Shown here: one piece after another, positions 53,819 to 62,285 of the stretch | Layout: each line of letters opens with the position of its first letter | How positions within the stretch are numbered: position 1 is the stretch's first letter | From: JAWKWH01 sp963669285 | GTDB lineage: Bacteria; Pseudomonadota; Alphaproteobacteria; Rhizobiales; Rhizobiaceae | Assembly (NCBI GenBank): GCA_963669285.2 | Contig: CAXXSI010000011.1 | Span: forward strand, 62,001-126,000 | Reading direction: 5' to 3' | DNA: 64,000 nt | Made by a program: the position numbers and the translations under genes | The notes under the pieces: generated by a model | Seen by the model: the letters and a program-made list of their open reading frames with translations, nothing else | The model's database searches: none | What the model was told of the DNA's origin: nothing

Positions 53819-53834
53819 TTCAAGCTTCGTGCCA
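53819..53834 (-). promoter_or_regulatory. Candidate sigma-54 promoter of glnK-amtB
   Basis: On the minus strand TGGCAC-GAAGC-TTGAA matches the -24/-12 layout TGGCAC-N5-TTGCW, with one mismatch at the -12 GC. It lies about 78 bp upstream of the glnK ATG. glnK-amtB operons are typically NtrC/RpoN-controlled. I could not find a clean NtrC site further upstream by eye. Confidence 0.45.
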
Positions 53835-53950
53835 GTTTATGTGCACTGCAGTAAGTATTTGATAGTTAACGCATAATTGATCCGATCGGGATTTTGCACC
53901 CGATCGATTGAGCAATTTTGCTTAAATAATAGGCTATCGGATAGTGTTGC

Positions 53951-54826
53951 CTATTTTCTAGGCTTTTTGCGCAGTCGGATCAGGCCTTCCTGTGTGACTG
54001 ATGCGACCAGGGTTCCGTCCAAGCCGTAAATCTGGCCGCGATTGAAACCTCGGGAGCCGGATGTCGACGGGCAGTCCTGATCATACAGCAGCCAGTCGTC
54101 GAGCTTGTGGGGTCGATGGAACCACATGGCGTGATCCAGGCTGGCCGGCTGGATGTCCGGATCGAATACGGCCTTGCCATGGGGGAATGTCGATGTATCG
54201 AGAAGCGTCATGTCGGACAGATAGGCAAGCACCGCTGCCTGCAGCGCTCGGTCATCGGGTACAGGGCCGGTGGCGCGCACCCATACCTGTTGCCTGGGCG
54301 GCAATTTCTTGCGGCTGATATAGTGCTCCAGCATGACCGGCTTCATGTCGATGGGGCGATCATGTTCCCAGTATTTTCGCACCGGTTCCGGCATTGGAAT
54401 GTTGCTGTCGAGAATCAGGTCTTTCCGGTTCCGCAAAGTGTCGGGAGTAGGGACATCAGCCGGCATGTCAAATTGGTGCTCCAGCCCCTCTTCGTCTTTT
54501 TGAAAGGATGCCGCGAGCGAAAAGATTGCGTGACCGTGCTGGATGGCGACGACCCGCCGGGTGGTAAATGATGTTCCGTCGCGGATGCGGTCGACTTCAT
54601 AGATAATCGGGACTGAAGGATCGCCCGGCCGCATGAAGTAGGAGTGCAACGAGTGAACGAAGCGATCGGCCGGCACCGTGCGCTGTGCGGCAACAAGAGA
54701 CTGGCCCACCACCTGGCCGCCAAAGACCCGTTGCCACGTGACTTTTGGGCTGCGACCACGAAACAGGTTGCGCTCGAGCACCTCGAGGTCAAGAATGTCC
54801 AAAAGTTCCTGCATCGCAGCCGACAT
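53951..54826 (-). CDS. tesB: Acyl-CoA thioesterase II (TesB)
   Basis: A 291-residue double-hot-dog thioesterase. The first domain has RVFGGQVVGQSLVAAQRTVP and SLHSYFMRPGDPSVPIIYEV. The second has the catalytic region SDMTLLDTSTFPHG (Asp), HAMWFHRP and GLDGTLVASVTQEGLIR. The start ATG 54826 is preceded by GGGAGG at good spacing and gives family length; the ORF extends 28 codons further. It is divergent from the ubiquinone hydroxylase gene by 84 bp. Confidence 0.93.
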   Translation of the reverse strand: MSAAMQELLDILDLEVLERNLFRGRSPKVTWQRVFGGQVVGQSLVAAQRTVPADRFVHSLHSYFMRPGDPSVPIIYEVDRIRDGTSFTTRRVVAIQHGHAIFSLAASFQKDEEGLEHQFDMPADVPTPDTLRNRKDLILDSNIPMPEPVRKYWEHDRPIDMKPVMLEHYISRKKLPPRQQVWVRATGPVPDDRALQAAVLAYLSDMTLLDTSTFPHGKAVFDPDIQPASLDHAMWFHRPHKLDDWLLYDQDCPSTSGSRGFNRGQIYGLDGTLVASVTQEGLIRLRKKPRK

Positions 54827-54910
54827 CGCAGATTGCCTCCCATGGAAATTGCCAAGCCGTCGGTATCGATCAGGAAGCGTCGAACGTGTCAACCGGGAAG
54901 CTGATTGCAA

Positions 54911-56170
54911 ATGGTAAAACGCGCCACCACAAAGGCTGCTAGAAGCGGCTTGCCGCGCAAGACCGATATCCTAATTGCCGGCGGCGGTTATGTCGGTCTG
55001 GCGACCGGAGTGGCGATTGCAGCGGCCAGGCCATCGTTGTCGGTAACCATTGTCGATGCCGCTCCCCCCGGTGTGTGGGAAAAGGACACCCGTGCTTCGG
55101 CGATTGCCGCCGCGGCGATGCGCATGCTCGACCGGCTGGGCTGTGCCGCAGAAATCATGCCGCACGCGCAGCCGATGACCGAGATGATCGTGACCGATTC
55201 GCGCACGTCCGATCCGGTCAGGCCGGTTTTCCTGACCTTTGACGGCGAGGTCGCGCCCGGCGAACCCTTCGCCCACATGATACCCAACACCGCGACCAAT
55301 GGGGCGCTGCGACGAAGGGCGAATGAACTCGGCGTCAGGCTAATCGAAAATGCGGCGGTCAACGGATTTGAAACCGGGCCCAATTCGGTGTCGGTGGAGT
55401 TTGCCCAAGGCGGAGCAATTGAATCGCGATTGCTGATTGCGGCCGACGGCGTGCGCTCACGGCTGCGCGATATGGCCGGCATCAAGACCGTGCATTTCGA
55501 CTACGGCCAATCCGGAATCGTCTGCACGGTTGCCCATGAGCGCCCGCACAATGGCCGCGCCGAGGAACACTTCCTGCCCGCGGGTCCGTTTGCAGTTCTG
55601 CCGCTTAAGGGAAATCGCTCCTCGATCGTCTGGACGGAGCGGACCGAGGATGCCGAAAGACTGGTCAACGGCGACCCGCTGGTGTTCGAAACCGAACTGG
55701 AAATGCGCTTCGGGCTGAAATTGGGACACATCGAGGTGGTGGACAAGCCGCGGGCATGGCCGCTCGGGCTCAGACTGGCGCGCGGATTCGTAAAGCCGCG
55801 TTTCGCGCTTGCAGGCGATGCGGCCCATGGAATTCATCCGATTTCCGGCCAGGGGCTCAATCTTGGCTTCAAGGATGCCGCCGCGCTGGCCGAAACCATC
55901 GTCGAGGCGGACCGGCTTGGTCAGGATATCGGAGCACTTGACGTGCTGGAACGCTACGAGCGCTGGCGCCGGTTCGACACGGTGCGGATGGGCATCACCA
56001 CCGATGTGCTGAACCGCATGTTCTCCAATGACTTTTCGCCCTTGCGAGCAGCGCGGGATGTCGGTCTCGGCCTGGTGGACCGCATGCCTCACATGAAGGA
56101 TTTCTTCATTCGACAGGCCTCCGGGATCACCGGCCCGGCGCCAAGATTGCTGCGCGGTGAAGCGATTTAG
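54911..56170 (+). CDS. UbiH/UbiF/Coq6-family FAD-dependent hydroxylase
   Basis: A 419-residue flavoprotein monooxygenase of ubiquinone biosynthesis. The FAD-binding dinucleotide motif is DILIAGGGYVGLATGVAIAA, then the mid motif LLIAADGVRSRLRDMAGI and the second FAD motif FALAGDAAHGIHPISGQGLN followed by LGFKDAAALAE. Which ring position it hydroxylates cannot be told from sequence. ATG 54911 follows GGGAAG; a TTG two codons upstream opens the same frame. Confidence 0.9.
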   Translation: MVKRATTKAARSGLPRKTDILIAGGGYVGLATGVAIAAARPSLSVTIVDAAPPGVWEKDTRASAIAAAAMRMLDRLGCAAEIMPHAQPMTEMIVTDSRTSDPVRPVFLTFDGEVAPGEPFAHMIPNTATNGALRRRANELGVRLIENAAVNGFETGPNSVSVEFAQGGAIESRLLIAADGVRSRLRDMAGIKTVHFDYGQSGIVCTVAHERPHNGRAEEHFLPAGPFAVLPLKGNRSSIVWTERTEDAERLVNGDPLVFETELEMRFGLKLGHIEVVDKPRAWPLGLRLARGFVKPRFALAGDAAHGIHPISGQGLNLGFKDAAALAETIVEADRLGQDIGALDVLERYERWRRFDTVRMGITTDVLNRMFSNDFSPLRAARDVGLGLVDRMPHMKDFFIRQASGITGPAPRLLRGEAI

Positions 56171-56277
56171 AGCCGTCAACGTTCGGATGACAGAGCTGGT
56201 GGCTTTTCTTTTCCGGTTCAATGCAATAGGCAGGCGCGGACCATCATTGACGAAGATCGAAGAGCAGCGAAAAGTAC

Positions 56278-56901
56278 ATGACTGAGCAACCGGAATTCGA
56301 ATCCCAGACCTGTTCATTCGATGAAATCACGCAAATGTGCCGCGAAGCGGCAATCGCCAAGGGATATCCGCCGCAACTGGCTGAATTCGGCGGCGAAATG
56401 GTGGTCTGGCTGGAACGCCATCGCATACCAGGCGTGGCCGTCATGACGCTGGTGCTGGAGCAGAGCGAGGCCTATGATGCCAAGTCTGCGCAGCCCGAGA
56501 CGCTGGAATCGGGCGAGATGCGGTTTCCCGAGCCGCTGACAGCAGGCATGTTCCTGCTTAACAATTTTGACAAGCTGACCTTCCCGGCCCGCATCAACGG
56601 TCCGGCCTATGGTGCTTTGTTGTTGGCCCCATTTATTGCGCTTGCCGCCCATCAACAGCAAAAAGGCGTCCGCATCAGCTTTCTGGGCAAGGATGGGGAA
56701 ACGGTCGGTGCGCAGGTGAGCTATGCCAACGGCAAATCGGCCTTTGCCGGTGAACCGGTTGCCGTGGGCTATGCAAGCAAGATCGGTGTGGAGTTCCCCG
56801 TCGAATTCGACGCCGAACTCAATACACCTCGTGACGGCCCGGTCGAGATTGACGTCCAGTTCTACCGGGCATTGTCGGGTTCAACCCCGACCCGGCATTG
56901 A
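56278..56901 (+). CDS. DUF3726-like protein
   Basis: A 207-residue protein. The N-terminus SFDEITQMCREAAIAKGYPP, then LAEFGGEMVVWLERHRIPGV, resembles the DUF3726 pattern, with the later INGPAYGALLLAPFIALAAH. No signal peptide or metal motif is seen. Function is unknown; family members occur in bacteria as single genes, sometimes near amino-acid metabolism. It lies between the ubiquinone hydroxylase and DUF2794 genes. Confidence 0.6.
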   Translation: MTEQPEFESQTCSFDEITQMCREAAIAKGYPPQLAEFGGEMVVWLERHRIPGVAVMTLVLEQSEAYDAKSAQPETLESGEMRFPEPLTAGMFLLNNFDKLTFPARINGPAYGALLLAPFIALAAHQQQKGVRISFLGKDGETVGAQVSYANGKSAFAGEPVAVGYASKIGVEFPVEFDAELNTPRDGPVEIDVQFYRALSGSTPTRH

Positions 56902-56905
56902 TCGA

Positions 56906-57292
56906 TCAGGCTTTCACCAGCCGCAGGGTTTTGTCGAACACCCTCAGAACGCGTGAAAGCTCGTGGCCGCGCTTGAGGATTCGACCGCCGGCGGAAATTA
57001 CCGACCATGCGCCCTGGCGACGCGCCAGTTTTGGATCCTTGGTTATCTGAAACAGCGGAACTTCCGATGTGCGTCGAAAGACCGAGAAAACGGCGCGATC
57101 GCTCAGATGGTCAATCGCATAGTCCCGCCATTCACCGGCTGCAACCATCTTGCCGTAAAGATTGAGGAGCTGATCGAGCTCCTTTCGATGAAACGTCACC
57201 GGGACTTGCAACCGCTCGCGACGAAGCTCGCTGAGCGGTATCAATATCGCGGTTTCTTCGCTGCCACCCCCTGTATCCCCACGATCCATCAT
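56906..57292 (-). CDS. DUF2794 family protein
   Basis: A 128-residue alphaproteobacterial protein of unknown function. The family block is VTFHRKELDQLLNLYGKMVA, AGEWRDYAIDHLSDRAVFSV and VFRRTSEVPLFQITKDPKLA followed by the Arg/Lys-rich tail GHELSRVLRVFDKTLRLVKA. No signal peptide is present. It is convergent with the DUF3726-like gene (4 bp between stops). The first two codons are both Met, so the start is uncertain by one residue. Confidence 0.8.
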   Translation of the reverse strand: MMDRGDTGGGSEETAILIPLSELRRERLQVPVTFHRKELDQLLNLYGKMVAAGEWRDYAIDHLSDRAVFSVFRRTSEVPLFQITKDPKLARRQGAWSVISAGGRILKRGHELSRVLRVFDKTLRLVKA

Positions 57293-57446
57293 GCAAACTC
57301 ACCTTCGTTACAGACACGGAATATCGGCAGGTTTGCGCGTTCGAGGCGGAATTGCAAGCTTTGAAGCAGTTGAACTATGAGAGCTTGCGGCAGAGGCCTG
57401 CACCTACTACTCTTGACCAAACGATCAAAAATTAGCGAGACGCAAC

Positions 57447-57899
57447 ATGCTGAGCGAAACCGACAGAAAATTTCTTCGCATTGCCTATGAGGAAGCGCTG
57501 GCTGGTTTCAATGAGGGCGGTTGCCCGATCGGTTCGGTTCTGGCCGAAGGCGACCGGCTGATCGCGCAAGGTCGCAATCAGCGGGTTCAGGGTGGCGACC
57601 CGATTGCGCACGGAGAAATGGACTGCCTGCGCAAGGCCGGCCGTCAAAAGAGCTACCGAAACATGACGCTCTACACATCGCTATCACCCTGCATGATGTG
57701 TTCCGGTACGATCATCCAGTTTGACATTCCCCGCGTCGTGGTCGGTGAGAATGTCAATTTCGGAGGCAACGAGGACTTTTTGCGCTCGCGTGGTGTCGAA
57801 GTCATTTTGGCCGATGATCCCGATTGCATTGCGCTAATGAAGCGGTTCATCGAGGAAAAACCAGAATTGTGGGCCGAAGATATCGCCGAGGAAGTCTGA
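57447..57899 (+). CDS. Cytosine/nucleoside deaminase family protein
   Basis: A 150-residue zinc deaminase. The HAE-type motif is AHGEMDCLRKAG and the PCxxC motif is SLSPCMMCSGTIIQFD, with the upstream GGCPIGSVLAEGDRLIAQG. The sequence is closest in character to the yeast-type cytosine deaminase and to TadA-like proteins; the acidic stretch after the second motif (VVGENVNFGGNEDFLRS) favours the cytosine-deaminase type. Its 3' end is convergent with the flavin dehydrogenase gene (10 bp). Confidence 0.85.
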   Translation: MLSETDRKFLRIAYEEALAGFNEGGCPIGSVLAEGDRLIAQGRNQRVQGGDPIAHGEMDCLRKAGRQKSYRNMTLYTSLSPCMMCSGTIIQFDIPRVVVGENVNFGGNEDFLRSRGVEVILADDPDCIALMKRFIEEKPELWAEDIAEEV

Positions 57900-57909
57900 C
57901 GCGGCAGGC

Positions 57910-59559
57910 TCAACCGGCCGCATGGCGCCCAGCGATGCGGCCCGAGAAGATGCAACCACCCAAAAACGTTCCCTCCAGCGCATTGTAGCCATGGTAGCCG
58001 CCGCCGCCGAAACCGGCGACCTCGCCTGCCGCGTACACGCCGGGGACCGGCTCGCCGTTCTTGTCCAGCACCTGCGAATTCAAATTGGTATGCAATCCGC
58101 CAAGGGTTTTTCTTGTCAGGATATTGAGCCTCACAGCGATCAGCGGTCCATTTGTGGGATCAAGGATTTTGTGCGGCTTGGCCGTGCGGATCAGCTTGTC
58201 GCCCAGGTAATTGCGCGCACCGCGGATGGCAGTCACCTGTGTATCCTTGGAAAACGGATTGTCGGTTTCGCGGTCGCGAGCAATAATCTGCGCTTCCAGC
58301 CGGTCATGGTCGAGCAACGGTTTGTCGGTCAGCGCGTTCATTCCCGCCACCAGTTCGCGCAGATTGGAGGCAACGACAAAATCCTCACCCTTTTGCTTGA
58401 AGGCCTCGACTTGCGGCGTGGCGGTGGCGCCTCGTCTGGCTTTGAGAACCTGGCCCCAGGACTTTGAGGTGAAATCGGGATTTTGTTCGGAGCCCGACAA
58501 GGCGAACTCCTTCTTGATGATCTTCTGCGTCAGCACGAACCAGGAATGCTCGTGTCCGGTCGCCAATATCGCCTTGAGGGTCGAAAGCGTGTCGAAACCC
58601 GGCAGACAAGGGGGCGCAAGCCTGTTGCCTGTCGCATCAAACCACATGGAGGAAGGCCCCGGCAGGATGCGAATGCCGTGATTGGGCCAGATCGGATCGA
58701 AGTTCCTGACCCCTTCGGTATAGTGCCACATGCGGTCATTGTTGATGACGGCACCACCGGCCTTCTGTGTGATTGCAATCATGCGCCCGTCGACATGATG
58801 CGGCACACCGGCGACCATGGATTTCGGCGCTGGACCCAGCCGGTCTTTGGGCCAGTTCTTGCGCACTAGATCAAAATCACCGCCAATGCCGCCTGAGGTG
58901 ACGATGACCTTTTCGGTTGAGAATTCGAACGTGCCGGCGACCTGCCGTCCGGACTGTTGGCCGCGTTCTACTGTCGACGGTTCGAGAATATCGCCAGAGA
59001 CGCCTGTGACAGCACCCGTTGTCTTGATCAGGGCGCCGGCGCGGTGGCGAAACTTCAAATCAATCAATCCGCCGTCGACATGGGCGCGCACGCGACGCTC
59101 AAAGGGTTCCAGCAATCCCGGCCCGGTTCCCCACGTAATGTGAAAACGTGGTACTGAATTGCCGTGTCCATCGGCAAACATGCCGCCGCGCTCTGCCCAA
59201 CCGACAACCGGGAACCAGCGCATGCCCTGTTCGTGGAGCCAGGGCCGCATCTCTCCGGCAGCGAAATCGATATAGGCTTCGGCCCATTGCCGCGGCCAAT
59301 GATCTTCCGGCCGATCAAAACCCGCCGATCCCATCCAGTCCTGCAGCGCCAGTTCGCGGCTGTCCTTGATGCGCATGCGCCGTTGTTCGGGGCTGTCGAC
59401 AAAGAACAATCCGCCGAGTGACCAGAAAGCCTGCCCGCCAAGCGAGTTTTCGCCTTCCTGTTCCAATATGATGACGCGCTTTCCCCGGTCAGTAAGTTCG
59501 GCGGCGGCGACCAGTCCGGCAAGACCTCCACCAACGATGATCGCATCGGCATTCGGCAT
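57910..59559 (-). CDS. FAD-binding dehydrogenase (COG3573-like)
   Basis: A 549-residue flavoprotein of the succinate dehydrogenase/fumarate reductase flavoprotein superfamily. The FAD motif is AIIVGGGLAGLVAAAELTDR, followed by VIILEQEGENSLGGQAFWSL. The C-terminal FAD segment is PVPGVYAAGEVAGFGGGGYH. This type is often annotated as a ketosteroid-dehydrogenase-like protein of unknown substrate. No partner electron-transfer subunit is next to it. It is convergent with the deaminase gene. Confidence 0.88.
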   Translation of the reverse strand: MPNADAIIVGGGLAGLVAAAELTDRGKRVIILEQEGENSLGGQAFWSLGGLFFVDSPEQRRMRIKDSRELALQDWMGSAGFDRPEDHWPRQWAEAYIDFAAGEMRPWLHEQGMRWFPVVGWAERGGMFADGHGNSVPRFHITWGTGPGLLEPFERRVRAHVDGGLIDLKFRHRAGALIKTTGAVTGVSGDILEPSTVERGQQSGRQVAGTFEFSTEKVIVTSGGIGGDFDLVRKNWPKDRLGPAPKSMVAGVPHHVDGRMIAITQKAGGAVINNDRMWHYTEGVRNFDPIWPNHGIRILPGPSSMWFDATGNRLAPPCLPGFDTLSTLKAILATGHEHSWFVLTQKIIKKEFALSGSEQNPDFTSKSWGQVLKARRGATATPQVEAFKQKGEDFVVASNLRELVAGMNALTDKPLLDHDRLEAQIIARDRETDNPFSKDTQVTAIRGARNYLGDKLIRTAKPHKILDPTNGPLIAVRLNILTRKTLGGLHTNLNSQVLDKNGEPVPGVYAAGEVAGFGGGGYHGYNALEGTFLGGCIFSGRIAGRHAAG

Positions 59560-59703
59560 GATGATTTCCCATTTTTGCCTGGCATGCTGGACGTTGAGAG
59601 GCGAATTCGCAAGCTCCGTTTGAGACCCATCACACGATTTGCGGGAATCGGACCTGACTTATATAGTCCGCCGAGAATCGTGAGTATTTGTTAGGTGGTG
59701 GAA

Positions 59704-60114
59704 ATGGATATTCTACGCAACACTCTGCTCATTCCCTTGGCAATTCTTGCGTTGTTTGCATCTGCTCAGAATTCGCCCGCAGCCGGAGGCAGGGCGACAA
59801 TCAAGGGTGGGCAGGAAATCCTGCTGCACGCTTATGCCCTTTTCAAACCGCTCGATTGCAAGAGCTTCAATGTCACGGTGAAGGTGGTCAAGCGACCGGA
59901 AAAAGGCAAGCTCAGGCAGGTAAACGGCTCAATCGATCCGGCGAAGGGTTACACAACCGGATTTCATGCCAATAGATGCAACGGAACCCGGATAAAGGCA
60001 AAGCTGTTCTACTATCGTGCGCCAAAAGGATTTCGCGGGACCGCCCACATTATTCTGCGTCCCGTCGGTATAATGGGCGGCCGCAACCAGCATTTTCATA
60101 TTACGGTGAAGTGA
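59704..60114 (+). CDS. Hypothetical secreted protein
   Basis: A 136-residue protein I do not recognise. A signal peptide (about 1-26, LLIPLAILALFASAQNSPA) precedes a basic domain rich in Lys and Gly with repeated beta-strand-like segments (SFNVTVKVVKRPEKGKLRQV, RIKAKLFYYRAPKGFRG) and two Cys (LDCKSFN, NRCNGTR) likely to form a disulfide. I chose ATG 59704 with GGTGG upstream. The pattern resembles small Ig-like or cadherin-like periplasmic modules. It is convergent with the OmpA/MotB-like gene. Confidence 0.6.
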   Translation: MDILRNTLLIPLAILALFASAQNSPAAGGRATIKGGQEILLHAYALFKPLDCKSFNVTVKVVKRPEKGKLRQVNGSIDPAKGYTTGFHANRCNGTRIKAKLFYYRAPKGFRGTAHIILRPVGIMGGRNQHFHITVK

Positions 60115-60118
60115 CGGA

Positions 60119-61150
60119 TTACCGCTCGGTCAGCTTGAGCTCAATGCGGCGGTTGCGGTTGCGCGCTTCATCGGTGTCTGCCTGGTCAAGCGGCTGGAAC
60201 TCGCCGAATCCGGCTGCCACCAACCGGTTGGCCGGTATTCCCTGTTCGATCAGGAATTTAACCACCGACGTGGCGCGCGCGGATGACAGTTCCCAATTGT
60301 CGCGCAGCCGGCCGGTGCCCGACAGTGGAATGTTGTCGGTGTGTCCATCAACGCGCAGTACCCAATTGATTTCAGGCGGAATTTCGCGCTGAAGCTCCAA
60401 AAGCGCTCCGGCAAGCTTGGCCATCTCGGTTTCACCGGCCGAATTGATTTCATCGGAGCCGGACGAAAACAGAACCTCGGACTGAAACACGAAGCGGTCG
60501 CCGACGATGCGGATGTTTTCCCGGTCTGAGAGGATTTCGCGCAGCCGGCCGAAAAAGTCCGAACGATAGCGGTTGAGTTCCTGGACACGTTGCGCCAGCG
60601 CCACATTCAGTCGCCGCCCAAGATCGGCGATCTTAACGTTGGATTCGCGGTCCTTCTTTTCCGAAACTTCCAATGCGTCCTCGAGTGCGCCGATCTGCTT
60701 TCGCAGTGCGGCGATCTGCTGATTTAGAAGCTCGACCTGACTGAGCGCTCGCTGGCTGATCTGTTTTTCCGTATCCAGTTCTCCTTCGACTGCGGAGATT
60801 TTTGCCTCGGCCGCCGCACCTGCGCCGGCACCGCGTTCGAGTAGTGTGGCAAGGCGCGTTTTTTCCGCTTCGGCGCTGCTGAGTGATGCCTGCAACGTCG
60901 CCAGCGAATCCTCAAGATCCTGCTTGTTGGAACGCTCCAGTGACAACAATTGCGTCAGTTCGTTGATCTGGGAATTGAGGCGGTTCAGTACCTGGTCCTT
61001 GCCGGTAATCTCCTGACTGAGCAGGAACTGAGCGAGGACGAATACCGACAATAGAAACATGATTGCCAGCAGCAGCGTCGACAGTGCATCGACAAAACCA
61101 GGCCAGTAATCGACGCCGCGCTGGCGCCGGTTTGCGCGAGCCAGCGCCAT
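60119..61150 (-). CDS. OmpA/MotB-domain peptidoglycan-binding protein
   Basis: A 343-residue protein with a short basic N-terminus, one membrane helix (LSTLLLAIMFLLSVFVLAQF, with a preceding Asp in GFVDALSTLL), a coiled coil of about 130 residues (e.g. LNRLNSQINELTQLLSLERS) and a C-terminal OmpA domain (LRVDGHTDNIPLSGTGRLRD, SSARATSVVKFLIEQGIPAN). It is organised like MotB or ZorB, and paired with the ExbB/MotA-like gene immediately upstream (start codons 1 bp apart from its stop). It probably forms a proton-driven stator of unknown task. Confidence 0.85.
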   Translation of the reverse strand: MALARANRRQRGVDYWPGFVDALSTLLLAIMFLLSVFVLAQFLLSQEITGKDQVLNRLNSQINELTQLLSLERSNKQDLEDSLATLQASLSSAEAEKTRLATLLERGAGAGAAAEAKISAVEGELDTEKQISQRALSQVELLNQQIAALRKQIGALEDALEVSEKKDRESNVKIADLGRRLNVALAQRVQELNRYRSDFFGRLREILSDRENIRIVGDRFVFQSEVLFSSGSDEINSAGETEMAKLAGALLELQREIPPEINWVLRVDGHTDNIPLSGTGRLRDNWELSSARATSVVKFLIEQGIPANRLVAAGFGEFQPLDQADTDEARNRNRRIELKLTER

Positions 61151-62179
61151 TTACTTGCCGCCCGCCTGTTTTTTCATGGCTTCGGCGATTTTCTCCAACG
61201 TCATGCGTGTCGCTTTTTGCTCTTCCGATTGCGCTTCGACCCAGTCGCGCATCATTTGCTGCTCGTTGCGCATGCTCTTGACGAGGCCCGAAATGCCTTC
61301 GGCGAGGTTGGCCATGGCGGTCGCGACCCTCTGGTTCGAGCCACCGCTCTCCTGCAATGAACGCAAGCGGTCCGACAGAATCTTGACCTCCTCCGTCGCT
61401 TCGGTTCCCTGTGCACTGTTACCGGCGACAAACTCCGATCCGAGATCCGTAACCGACGAAAGCCAGTTTTCCAGTTCGGTGTAAAACCGGTTCTGTGCGC
61501 GACCGGCCTGCAAATCGAGAAATCCCAAGACAAGCGAACCCGCCAGGCCAAACAGGGATGACGAAAAAGCCGTACCCATACCGTCGAGCGGGGCGGCGAG
61601 GCCTGATTTCAGCGAATCAAGCACATCGGAAGCATCTCCTGATGCAGGATCGAGCGAGGCGATGGTTTCCCCGATGGACCCGATCGTTTGCAGCAGACCC
61701 CAAAATGTTCCCAAGAGACCGAGAAACACCAGAAGGCCGATAAGATAGCGGGAGATGTCGCGGCTCTCGTCCAGCCGCGTTGCGATCGAATCAAGCATTG
61801 ACCGCATCGATATTGTCGACAGCGCCATGGTCGTCGACCTGCTCAACAAGGCCATCATCGGCGCCAGCAGGATCGGTGATTTTGCATCCGTGCCGGCGCG
61901 GAACGAATTGACCCATCGGACTTCGCGAAAGAGCCGGACAACTTGGGCGAACGCCAACAAAATGCCGACTGCAAGTACACCCAGAATGAGGCCGTTGAGC
62001 CCCGGATTTGTCTGGAATGCCGAGGATATCTGGCGATAAAGAATGGCGACGATGAATCCGACGATTGCCAGAAAAATCAGCATCGACAGCAAAAAGACCT
62101 GCGGCGAAGAAAGGCGCTGCGGATCGTAGGCTGCCTCACCCGTCAGGTGGTCCTCTTCCGTTGCGCCAAACCATGCCAT
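61151..62179 (-). CDS. MotA/TolQ/ExbB-type proton channel protein
   Basis: A 342-residue membrane protein with four hydrophobic helices: FLLSMLIFLAIVGFIVAILY, GLILGVLAVGILLAFAQVVR, YLIGLLVFLGLLGTFWGLLQ and FGLAGSLVLGFLDLQAGRAQ. The third and fourth carry the MotA/TolQ pattern (LGLLGTFWGLLQTIGSIGET). A C-terminal coil of about 90 residues follows. I chose ATG 62179 after GGGGAAGAGG; the ORF reaches 62203. It forms a two-gene motor unit with the OmpA/MotB-like gene; conserved in rhizobia near this inositol phosphatase and efp. Confidence 0.85.
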   Translation of the reverse strand: MAWFGATEEDHLTGEAAYDPQRLSSPQVFLLSMLIFLAIVGFIVAILYRQISSAFQTNPGLNGLILGVLAVGILLAFAQVVRLFREVRWVNSFRAGTDAKSPILLAPMMALLSRSTTMALSTISMRSMLDSIATRLDESRDISRYLIGLLVFLGLLGTFWGLLQTIGSIGETIASLDPASGDASDVLDSLKSGLAAPLDGMGTAFSSSLFGLAGSLVLGFLDLQAGRAQNRFYTELENWLSSVTDLGSEFVAGNSAQGTEATEEVKILSDRLRSLQESGGSNQRVATAMANLAEGISGLVKSMRNEQQMMRDWVEAQSEEQKATRMTLEKIAEAMKKQAGGK

Positions 62180-62285
62180 CGCCACACCTCTTCCCCGAAG
62201 CAAATCTGCCCGCGAATCTAACCGGAATTATGTCGAAAATAAAAGGAAAGCGGGGGCTTTTTGGTGGCTTTATGCGGATTCGGCG

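Noticed and set aside
60119..62179. Zorya-type antiphage defence (ZorA/ZorB-like pair)
   Set aside because: The pair resembles ZorAB in layout, but no ZorC, ZorD or ZorE-like nuclease or helicase gene is adjacent, and the neighbours are conserved housekeeping genes.
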